Positions 1 to 5,370 of a stretch of DNA of 5,370 bases are shown piece after piece; position 1 is the stretch's first letter, and each line of letters starts with the position of its first letter. Below the pieces are notes generated by a model. That model was not told the origin of the DNA and did not search any database. It saw nothing but the letters and a program-made list of their open reading frames with translations. Origin of the DNA: Paludibacter sp. (GTDB lineage: Bacteria > Bacteroidota > Bacteroidia > Bacteroidales > Paludibacteraceae); the NCBI GenBank assembly GCA_028705705.1, contig JAQWCZ010000158.1:1-5370 (forward strand). Direction: 5' to 3'. The translations under genes and the position numbers were made by a program.

Positions 1-1038
1 AACATTGGCTTTTAATAAACCTCCTTTGGCCAGTTCCCCAAGAATGCCAAGGATACCACCGGCACGGTTAACATCCTGAATATGATATTTGTCTGTATTA
101 GGTGCAACCTTACATAAACAAGGTGTTTTTTTGGAAAGTGCATCAATATCATCCATGGTAAAATCAACATCAGCCTCATGTGCAATAGCCAATGTATGCA
201 GGATGGTGTTGGTGGAACCTCCCATCGCGATGTCGAGTACCATAGCATTCATAAACGCGTCGCGGGTGGCAATGGTACGTGGAAGTACGGTATCGTCTCC
301 GTCTCTGTAATATTTATAGGCATTTTCAACAATCAGTTTAGCAGCATCTTCAAATAGACGGGCCCGATTGGCATGAGTCGCAACAATGGTTCCGTTACCC
401 GGCAGTGCTAATCCGATGGCTTCGTTCAAGCAGTTCATGGAGTTGGCTGTAAACATACCCGAGCAAGAACCGCAGGTTGGACAAGCGGCACTTTCCACTT
501 TGGCAATTTGTTCATCGGAAATAGAATCATCAGCAGCTTGTACCATGGCGTCTATCAAATCGAGGTGTTTGCCATCTAATTCACCGGCTTCCATTGGTCC
601 CCCTGAAACAAATACAGTTGGGATATTCAGTCGCATGGCAGCCATCAGCATACCCGGGGTAATTTTATCACAGTTAGAAATGCATATCATCGCATCTGCC
701 TTATGAGCATTTACCATGTATTCCACACTATCAGCAATCAGATCGCGGGAAGGAAGAGAATACAACATGCCATCGTGACCCATCGCGATACCGTCGTCAA
801 TAGCAATGGTATTGAATTCAGCCGCGAAACAGCCGAGTTTTTCTATTTCTGTTTTTACTTTCTGACCGATATCATGCAGGTGCACATGTCCGGGGACAAA
901 TTGTGTAAATGAATTTACAACGGCAATAATGGGTTTGCCAAATTGTTGTTCGGTTACGCCGTTGGCTTTCCACAAAGCCCTGGCTCCGGCCATTTTTCTT
1001 CCGCCGGTACTGGTCTGACTGCGCAAAATATTCTTCAT
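1..1038 (-). CDS. ilvD: Dihydroxy-acid dehydratase, N-terminal 346 codons (runs off left edge)
   Basis: IlvD removes water from 2,3-dihydroxy-isovalerate and 2,3-dihydroxy-3-methylvalerate, the third common step of valine and isoleucine synthesis (and of the leucine precursor), in the cytoplasm. I translated all 346 codons and found no frameshift or stop. Visible motifs are [17 protein letters not shown] near residues 36-52, CDKITPG at 123-129, [13 protein letters not shown] at 187-199 and [10 protein letters not shown] at 269-278. The family is about 610-620 residues long, so roughly the last 270 lie outside the window. From memory it aligns closely with both E. coli and Bacteroides IlvD. 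Like E. coli, it has the long FTQFVPGH segment and lacks the extra N-x-C cysteine of the plant [2Fe-2S] type, which suggests an oxygen-sensitive [4Fe-4S] enzyme (inference). The start at 1038 matches the Bacteroides N-terminus (M-K-x-x-L-R-S). An in-frame ATG at 1074 would add 12 lysine-rich residues and is less likely. It is preceded by a leader peptide and attenuator, and other ilv/leu genes may follow off the left edge. Confidence 0.97.
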   Translation of the reverse strand, partial: MKNILRSQTSTGGRKMAGARALWKANGVTEQQFGKPIIAVVNSFTQFVPGHVHLHDIGQKVKTEIEKLGCFAAEFNTIAIDDGIAMGHDGMLYSLPSRDLIADSVEYMVNAHKADAMICISNCDKITPGMLMAAMRLNIPTVFVSGGPMEAGELDGKHLDLIDAMVQAADDSISDEQIAKVESAACPTCGSCSGMFTANSMNCLNEAIGLALPGNGTIVATHANRARLFEDAAKLIVENAYKYYRDGDDTVLPRTIATRDAFMNAMVLDIAMGGSTNTILHTLAIAHEADVDFTMDDIDALSKKTPCLCKVAPNTDKYHIQDVNRAGGILGILGELAKGGLLKANV

Positions 1039-1093
1039 ATCCTGTTTTTTATTATGGTTATCTTTTTTAAACATCAATCAAATTGCCTTAGAT

Positions 1094-1132
1094 AAAAAAG
1101 AAAAAACCTCTCTCATTGTAGGTGAGAAAGGC
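1094..1132 (-). terminator. Intrinsic terminator (attenuator) between leader peptide and ilvD
   Basis: On the minus strand, CCTTTCTCA (1131-1123) pairs with TGAGAGAGG (1115-1107), nine base pairs with one G-U, around a seven-base loop. T6-C-T6 (1106-1094) follows directly. Weak A-U and G-U pairs can extend the stem outward to about 1137/1101. It stands about 56 bases before the ilvD start and after the leader stop codon, so it would end transcription before the structural gene. That is the position of a classical attenuator rather than of a terminator for an upstream gene, since no other minus-strand gene precedes it. On the plus strand the tract is A-rich, so it is not a bidirectional terminator. 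Confidence 0.88.
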
Positions 1133-1213
1133 TTCTTGTGCATTTATATCTGTAATATTTATCACATAACCGTCCTCACCCTTGATGATTGACCAAAAGT
1201 ACCACGACGATTA
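1107..1213 (-). promoter_or_regulatory. Mutually exclusive RNA pairings of the ilv attenuator (protector and antiterminator)
   Basis: Two alternative helices compete around the terminator. Antiterminator: GGTGAGGA (1180-1173), which overlaps the leader stop codon, pairs with TTCTCACC (1128-1121) over eight positions with one G-U. This uses up the 5' arm of the terminator stem. Protector: TAATCGTC (1213-1206), inside the Leu/Ile/Val codon run, pairs with GACGGTTA (1174-1167), eight positions with one G-U, and overlaps the end of the antiterminator arm. Inferred logic: a ribosome that finishes the leader covers 1180-1173 and lets the terminator form; one stalled at Val/Leu/Ile codons covers the protector arm, leaves 1180-1173 free and allows read-through into ilvD. 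The complementarity was read by eye; the folding energies were not calculated. Confidence 0.75.
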
Positions 1214-1244
1214 AAGCGACAATATTAAATAGACGAACTGACAT
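1176..1244 (-). CDS. ilv leader peptide, 22 residues rich in Val/Leu/Ile
   Basis: This short open frame, ATG to TGA, encodes a peptide with the core NIVALIVVVLLVN. Twelve of 22 residues are branched-chain amino acids: six Val, four Leu, two Ile, with eight of the nine codons between residues 11 and 18 region being Leu, Ile or Val in an unbroken run from Leu11 to Val18. Such composition is the hallmark of attenuation leader peptides such as ilvL or ivbL of enterobacteria, whose job is to let the ribosome sense charged tRNA rather than to make a functional protein. It starts about 24 bases after the promoter -7 element, and ends ahead of the terminator hairpin that precedes ilvD. The stop codon lies inside the antiterminator arm, which fits the mechanism. 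A membrane microprotein is an alternative, given the hydrophobic core, but the RNA context argues against it. Confidence 0.87.
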   Translation of the reverse strand: MSVRLFNIVALIVVVLLVNHQG

Positions 1245-1267
1245 GTTTTATTATTAAATATCGGCTG

Positions 1268-1298
1268 CAAAGATAAACAGATAATTTTAAAAATCAAC
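1268..1298 (-). promoter_or_regulatory. Bacteroidota-type promoter for the ilv leader and ilvD
   Basis: On the minus strand TATCTTTG (1275-1268) is an exact match to the Bacteroidota -7 consensus TAnnTTTG. A GTTG (1298-1295) lies upstream with a 19-base spacer counted from its TTG, the distance expected for the -33 element. Transcription should start near 1261, which leaves a 5' leader of about 17 bases before the leader-peptide ATG. No operator for a repressor is evident, consistent with control by attenuation. Confidence 0.8.
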
Positions 1299-1463
1299 TA
1301 TTTTTTTGAAAAAAGTGCATTTTAGTGGTAAATTGTAAGTTTTTGGTCTGTTTAGTTGTTAAAAAATAAGGCTTATATACGATTTGCCGGATTGCATTTC
1401 ACGCAATTTATCAGCTTTAACAATAAAAAGAAGCTTTCATGGATAATATCACCAAAAAAATAT
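1299..1463. other. Intergenic spacer between the divergent ilv and dxs promoters
   Basis: About 165 AT-rich bases separate the two promoter elements. I find no convincing small gene, hairpin terminator or RNA gene in it. The plus-strand frame of dxs stays open back to 1356, but the encoded residues are not Dxs-like. A short inverted repeat, ATTGC (1391-1395) and GCAAT (1403-1407), is the only symmetric element I noticed, and it is too short to call an operator. Confidence 0.6.
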
Positions 1464-1471
1464 TATTTTTG
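1464..1471 (+). promoter_or_regulatory. Likely -7 promoter element for dxs (and trkA-trkH)
   Basis: TATTTTTG matches the Bacteroidota -7 consensus TAnnTTTG exactly and ends 22 bases before the proposed dxs ATG. Transcription would begin near 1478, giving an untranslated leader of about 16 bases. I see no good TTTG at the -33 distance (around 1441-1445), so the promoter is supported by one element only. Because it lies within the frame that stays open upstream of dxs, it favours the start at 1494. Confidence 0.6.
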
Positions 1472-1493
1472 CCTGCTGTATTCTTTAGAAATA

Positions 1494-3401
1494 ATGACTG
1501 ACAAAACATACAAATATCTTCAGAAAATCGATTCGCCTGATGATCTGAAAACCATCCCGAAGGAAGCATTGCCGGAGGTTTGCGACGAGTTGAGACAATT
1601 TATTATCGACGAGGTTTCAAAAAATCCGGGTCATCTCGGCTCTAATTTAGGTAGTGTCGAACTGACGGTTGCCCTGCATTACGTGTTTAATACCCCTTAC
1701 GATCGCATTGTGTGGGATGTAGGACATCAGGCTTATGGTCATAAAATCATTACCGGTCGCCGGGATAATTTTCATACAAATCGTAAGTTTGGTGGAATAT
1801 GTGGTTTCCCTAGTATTTTCGAAAGTGAATATGATGCTTTTGGTGTTGGTCATGCCTCTACTTCAATTTCTGCTGCGTTGGGCATGTCGGTGGCATCTTT
1901 GTTGAAAAATGAAAACAATCGACGGGTGGTTGCCGTAATTGGCGATGGATCGATGACCGGAGGATTGGCATTCGAAGGACTGAATAATACTTCCATGGAT
2001 AAAAATGACTTGCTGATCGTGTTGAATGACAATCAAATGGCCATCGATCCTGTGCATGGAGGAATTACGCAGTATTTAGTCGATATGACCACCTCTGCTG
2101 CATACAACAAATTACGTTTTTTCATATATCGCTGTTTCAGAAAACTTGGTTTGATTAGTGAAGATGGGAAAAAACGTCTTTTAACATTAGGTAATAGTTT
2201 GAAAGCTACATTGACCCGTCAGCGAGGAAATATTTTTGAAGGGTTAAATATCCGTTATTTTGGTCCGGTTGATGGACATGATGTGAAAAACCTGGTTAAA
2301 ATACTAAATGAAATCAAAAATTTTAAAGGGCCCAAGGTACTTCATTGTATAACAAAAAAAGGAAAAGGTTACGAACCTGCTGAAAACGATGCAGTACATT
2401 GGCATGCTCCGGGATGTTTTGATGCTTCAACAGGTGAAAAGATAGCGGGTAGTCAGATTCCAACACCTCCTTTGTTTCAGGTTGTTTTTGGTGAAACTTT
2501 ATTAGAATTAGCACAACAAAATGAAAAAATTGTGGCTATTACACCAGCCATGCCATCAGGTTGTTCGATGAATATTATGCAGCGCGTAATACCTGAAAGG
2601 GTCTATGATGTCGGAATTGCGGAAGGTCATTCTGTTACTTTTTCAGCAGGACTGGCAAAAGAAGGGATGATACCATTTTGCAATGTATATTCTTCTTTCA
2701 TGCAAAGGGCTTACGATAATGTGATTCATGATGTGGCTTTGCAAAAACTACCGGTAATCTTATGTCTTGATCGCGCCGGTATCGTGGGAGCAGATGGAGC
2801 AACCCACCATGGCGCTTTTGATTTAGCTTATATGCGGTGTATTCCGAATTTAGTTATTGCTGCTCCACGAAATGAACATGAACTTAGAAATATGATGTAC
2901 ACGGCTCAGTTGAAAAATGATTGTCCGTATGTTATTCGTTATCCAAGAGGAAAAGGATCGTTGATTGATTGGCGAAATAAAATGACTGAAGTAGAAATAG
3001 GAAAAGGTATTTATTTGAAACAAGGAAAAGAGGTGGCGGTACTTACCATTGGAACGATGGCAATTCCGGCTGCAATTGCTATTCAAAATGTCGAAAAAGA
3101 AAGCAATTTATCAATTGCACACTATGATATGCGTTTTCTTAAACCGCTTGATGAAGAAATATTGCATGAAATCGGCAAGAAATTTAAACAGATAATAACC
3201 ATTGAAGATGGTGTCATCAATGGTGGTTTTGGCTCAGCCGTACTTGAATTTATGGCGGATCATCAATATACGGTTCAGGTAAAAAGAATGGGTATTCCGG
3301 ATGTTTTTGTTGAACACGGTTCTCCGGAGGAACTGTATAAAATGCTTGATTTGGATGCTGAGGGTATAGGCAAAACAATGATAAATACTTTTGATATGTA
3401 G
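1494..3401 (+). CDS. dxs: 1-deoxy-D-xylulose-5-phosphate synthase
   Basis: Dxs condenses pyruvate and glyceraldehyde 3-phosphate, using thiamine diphosphate, to make 1-deoxy-D-xylulose 5-phosphate. This is the first step of the MEP isoprenoid pathway and also feeds thiamine and pyridoxal synthesis. The 635 residues fit the family (about 620-640). In order: GHLGSNLG with the active-site His47; [11 protein letters not shown]; the thiamine-diphosphate motif beginning GDGSMTGG at 150 and continuing to LNDNQMAID; the pyrimidine domain with GIAEGH, catalytic Glu377 and His379; [12 protein letters not shown] with His438 and His439; and phosphate-binding RYPRG at 482-486. The C-terminal transketolase domain ends the protein. 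The frame is open back to a TAG at 1353, but the 46 extra residues look unlike Dxs and would overlap the likely promoter, so ATG 1494 is chosen. It has GIAEGH where many homologues have GIAEQH; I believe this variant occurs in other Bacteroidetes. trkA follows after 40 bases. Confidence 0.97.
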   Translation: MTDKTYKYLQKIDSPDDLKTIPKEALPEVCDELRQFIIDEVSKNPGHLGSNLGSVELTVALHYVFNTPYDRIVWDVGHQAYGHKIITGRRDNFHTNRKFGGICGFPSIFESEYDAFGVGHASTSISAALGMSVASLLKNENNRRVVAVIGDGSMTGGLAFEGLNNTSMDKNDLLIVLNDNQMAIDPVHGGITQYLVDMTTSAAYNKLRFFIYRCFRKLGLISEDGKKRLLTLGNSLKATLTRQRGNIFEGLNIRYFGPVDGHDVKNLVKILNEIKNFKGPKVLHCITKKGKGYEPAENDAVHWHAPGCFDASTGEKIAGSQIPTPPLFQVVFGETLLELAQQNEKIVAITPAMPSGCSMNIMQRVIPERVYDVGIAEGHSVTFSAGLAKEGMIPFCNVYSSFMQRAYDNVIHDVALQKLPVILCLDRAGIVGADGATHHGAFDLAYMRCIPNLVIAAPRNEHELRNMMYTAQLKNDCPYVIRYPRGKGSLIDWRNKMTEVEIGKGIYLKQGKEVAVLTIGTMAIPAAIAIQNVEKESNLSIAHYDMRFLKPLDEEILHEIGKKFKQIITIEDGVINGGFGSAVLEFMADHQYTVQVKRMGIPDVFVEHGSPEELYKMLDLDAEGIGKTMINTFDM

Positions 3402-3441
3402 AAAGTAAAGATAAAATCAAAAAACTCAATAAACCAAAAAG

Positions 3442-4776
3442 ATGAGAATTATTATTGCCGGAGCCGGTGAAGTCGGTACTCACCTGGCAAAACTGCTCGC
3501 AAAAGAGCATATCAACATCACGCTGATGGATGAAGATCCTTCTAAACTTAAAGACCTTGATGCCAACTACGACATGATGACCCGGGAAGGAAGTCCAACT
3601 TCCATTCAGGATTTGGAAGATATTGGCGTGAAAGATGTTGATCTTTTCATAGCTGTAACTCCGTATGAAAGTGTGAATATCAATGCTTGTATGTTTGCCA
3701 ATAACTTAGGAGCAAAGAAGACTTTAGCACGTATTGATAATTACGAATATTTGATACCCAAAAACAAAGAGTTTTTTGAAAAATTGGGTGTAAATCATTT
3801 AATATATCCGGAAAGATTGGCATCAAAAGAAATTGTGGCCGCACTGGAAACTACCTGGTTGCGTCAAAACCTGAGTTTTTGCAATGGTGAACTAATTTTG
3901 TTGGGTATCAAGGTACGTGATAATGCTGTGATCATCAACAAAAAATTTATGAGCGGTTACTTTGACCACCGTAAATATCGGATTGTTGCCATCAAACGTA
4001 ACAACATTACTATTATTCCTGGTGGAGCAGACGAGATTGAAGCAAATGACATTGTGTACTTCATTACCCGTCCTGAGAATGTGCCGTTTGTAAAAGAACA
4101 GGCCGGTAAGGTTGATTTTAAGATTAACAGTGCCATGATTATGGGTGGAAGTCGCATCGCCCAGAAGACTGCACAGGCCTTGCCTTCTCACATCAGTGTG
4201 AAATTGCTGGAAAAAGACAGAGAAAAGAGTTTTTTACTTGCAGAAAAATGTCAGCGTGCTCTGATTATCAATGGAGATGCACGAGATTTAGACCTGTTAA
4301 AGGAAGAAGGTATTCAGGATATTGATGCATTTATTGCTGTAACGTCAAATTCTGAAGCAAACATCCTGGCATGCTTGGCAGCCAAACGTCTCGGGGTGAA
4401 GAAAACGGTTGCTGAGGTGGAGAATATTGATTACATCATGTTGGCTGAAAGTATGGATATCGGTACGGTAATCAATAAAAAGATGATCGCTGCCGGTTAT
4501 ATTTATCAACTTACTTTAGATGCTGATGTGCTGGATGTGAGAACGTTGACATCAGCAGATGCAGAAGTAGTGGAATTTGTAGCCAAAAAAGGATCGAAAA
4601 TTACCAAATCAAAGATAAAAGATCTCAAACTACCAGCAAATGTAAATATTGGTGGATATGTAAGAAATGGGGAAGGATATATTGTTGCCGGAGATTCAAT
4701 CATTGAGCCGGGTGACCATGTGATTTGTTTTTGTGTGTCATCAGCCATTCGCAAAATAGAGAATTATTTTAATTGA
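3442..4776 (+). CDS. trkA: Trk potassium uptake system regulatory NAD-binding subunit TrkA
   Basis: TrkA is the cytoplasmic ring-forming subunit that gates the TrkH potassium channel in response to bound nucleotide. The 444 residues form the usual duplicated layout: RCK-N (about 1-130), RCK-C (about 140-222), a second RCK-N (about 231-345) and a second RCK-C (about 365-444). The first Rossmann fold has a perfect glycine loop, GAGEVG at 7-12, and acidic DED at 30-32 after the second strand, the usual dinucleotide ribose contact. The second fold reads MGGSRIA at 234-240, missing the usual third glycine; as I recall, Bacteroides TrkA has the same form. DARIDNYEYL-like and VAEVENIDYI segments at equivalent places in the two halves show the internal duplication (here LARIDNYEYL and VAEVENIDYI). 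The start is preceded by an A-rich stretch typical of the phylum. It is placed 40 bases after dxs, without a terminator, and its stop overlaps the trkH start. Confidence 0.96.
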   Translation: MRIIIAGAGEVGTHLAKLLAKEHINITLMDEDPSKLKDLDANYDMMTREGSPTSIQDLEDIGVKDVDLFIAVTPYESVNINACMFANNLGAKKTLARIDNYEYLIPKNKEFFEKLGVNHLIYPERLASKEIVAALETTWLRQNLSFCNGELILLGIKVRDNAVIINKKFMSGYFDHRKYRIVAIKRNNITIIPGGADEIEANDIVYFITRPENVPFVKEQAGKVDFKINSAMIMGGSRIAQKTAQALPSHISVKLLEKDREKSFLLAEKCQRALIINGDARDLDLLKEEGIQDIDAFIAVTSNSEANILACLAAKRLGVKKTVAEVENIDYIMLAESMDIGTVINKKMIAAGYIYQLTLDADVLDVRTLTSADAEVVEFVAKKGSKITKSKIKDLKLPANVNIGGYVRNGEGYIVAGDSIIEPGDHVICFCVSSAIRKIENYFN

Positions 4777-5370
4777 TGTTTCGCGATTTCAATCATAAAC
4801 TGATTTTTAGAATCATAGGAGGTCTATTGTTGTTCGAGGGAGCTTTTCTCTTAACAGCAGTTCTTATAGCCGGAATTTACAAGGAAGAGGTAATATCTCA
4901 TTTTTTGCTTACATCTTGTATAGCAATATTACTCGGGTTGTTGTTTTATGTCATCGGAAGACATGCTTCCCCGGTAATTGGGAAAAGAGAAGGTTCCATT
5001 ATTGTAACTCTAATCTGGTTGTTTTTTTCAGTGATTGGATTATTACCATATTGGCTAAGTGGTTGCATTCCATCTTTTACTGATGCGTTTTTTGAAACAA
5101 TGTCTGGTTTTACAACCACCGGAGCTTCAATTATAAACGATATAGAAACATTACCACGGAGTATTCTTTATTGGAGAAGTCTGACCCATTGGATCGGCGG
5201 TCTTGGGATTATTGTCATTTCAATTGCATTGTTACCAATTTTTGGTTTTTCAGCAGTACAGCTTTTTTCTGCTGAAGCTACCGGACCAACCAAAGATAAA
5301 ATTCATCCCAAAATGAGTGAAACGGCCAAACGTTTACTTTCAATTTACATAATCCTGACGATTGCAGAAA
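4776..5370 (+). CDS. trkH: Trk potassium uptake channel subunit TrkH, N-terminal 198 codons (runs off right edge)
   Basis: TrkH is the inner-membrane potassium-translocating subunit, a fold of four M1-P-M2 repeats, gated by TrkA. The 198 visible codons begin MFRDFNHKLIFRIIGG and remain open to the window end; the family is about 480-500 residues, so more than half is missing. Hydrophobic segments lie near residues 13-34, 43-61 and 74-95. They are followed by the first selectivity-filter loop, TDAFFETMSGFTTTGAS (102-118), and by the conserved HWIGGLGIIV segment leading into the next membrane helix. The ATG at 4776 shares its A with the trkA stop codon (TGATG), which suggests translational coupling and explains the lack of a separate ribosome site. 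Together trkA and trkH supply both core Trk subunits. Confidence 0.96.
   Translation, partial: MFRDFNHKLIFRIIGGLLLFEGAFLLTAVLIAGIYKEEVISHFLLTSCIAILLGLLFYVIGRHASPVIGKREGSIIVTLIWLFFSVIGLLPYWLSGCIPSFTDAFFETMSGFTTTGASIINDIETLPRSILYWRSLTHWIGGLGIIVISIALLPIFGFSAVQLFSAEATGPTKDKIHPKMSETAKRLLSIYIILTIAE

Noticed and set aside
89..912. Three plus-strand open frames (89-310, 386-706, 703-912) opposite ilvD
   Set aside because: They are antisense to an intact, strongly recognisable ilvD frame, and their translations show no family features.
1036..1074. Alternative ilvD start at ATG 1074
   Set aside because: It would add 12 Lys/Asn-rich residues not found in remembered Bacteroides homologues, whose N-terminus aligns with the ATG at 1038; an A-rich stretch also precedes 1038.
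1075..1260. T-box riboswitch controlling ilvD
   Set aside because: T-boxes need a long leader with a specifier loop and an AGGTGG-type T-box sequence; here the leader is short, and a translated peptide with Leu/Ile/Val codons explains the terminator better.
1379..1386. ACGATTTG preceded by TTG at 1356-1358 as an upstream dxs promoter
   Set aside because: It does not match TAnnTTTG (the TA is missing), whereas a perfect match lies at 1464-1471.
1391..1407. Inverted repeat ATTGC-N7-GCAAT upstream of dxs as an operator
   Set aside because: Five-base arms are expected by chance in AT-rich DNA, and nothing else ties it to a regulator.
1647..3510. Minus-strand open frames of 60-86 residues within dxs and at the dxs/trkA junction
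   Set aside because: They are shadows of the coding strand of dxs and trkA, with no recognisable domain.

Overview
The window looks like chromosomal DNA of a member of the Bacteroidota, probably the order Bacteroidales. The evidence is the close match of all four main proteins to my memory of Bacteroides-type sequences, the AT-rich A-tract leaders without clear Shine-Dalgarno sites, and promoters fitting the Bacteroidota -33/-7 pattern (TTG, then TAnnTTTG). I could not run a search, so the genus is open. All main genes are core metabolism or transport. I see no mobile element, CRISPR array, tRNA or rRNA.

Left part, minus strand (1-1275): the first 346 codons of ilvD (dihydroxy-acid dehydratase, branched-chain amino acid synthesis), running off the left edge. 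Upstream lies a compact transcription-attenuation region: a Bacteroidota-type promoter (1268-1298), a 22-codon leader peptide in which 12 residues are Val, Leu or Ile (1176-1244), mutually exclusive RNA pairings, and an intrinsic terminator with a T-rich tail (1094-1132) just before ilvD. This reads as a branched-chain amino acid attenuator and is the most interesting element here.

Middle and right, plus strand (1464-5370): dxs (1-deoxy-D-xylulose-5-phosphate synthase, first step of the MEP isoprenoid pathway), trkA (regulatory NAD-binding subunit of Trk potassium uptake) and the first 198 codons of trkH (the Trk membrane channel subunit). The three are closely packed: 40 bases separate dxs and trkA, and the trkA stop and trkH start share one base (TGATG). 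They are probably co-transcribed from a promoter just ahead of dxs. That promoter also indicates that dxs starts at 1494, not at the earlier possible starts in the same open frame.

IlvD and Dxs use or make unrelated metabolites and are divergently transcribed from a shared intergenic region of about 250 bases. TrkA and TrkH form one potassium transporter, and their linkage to dxs appears to be gene order rather than shared pathway.
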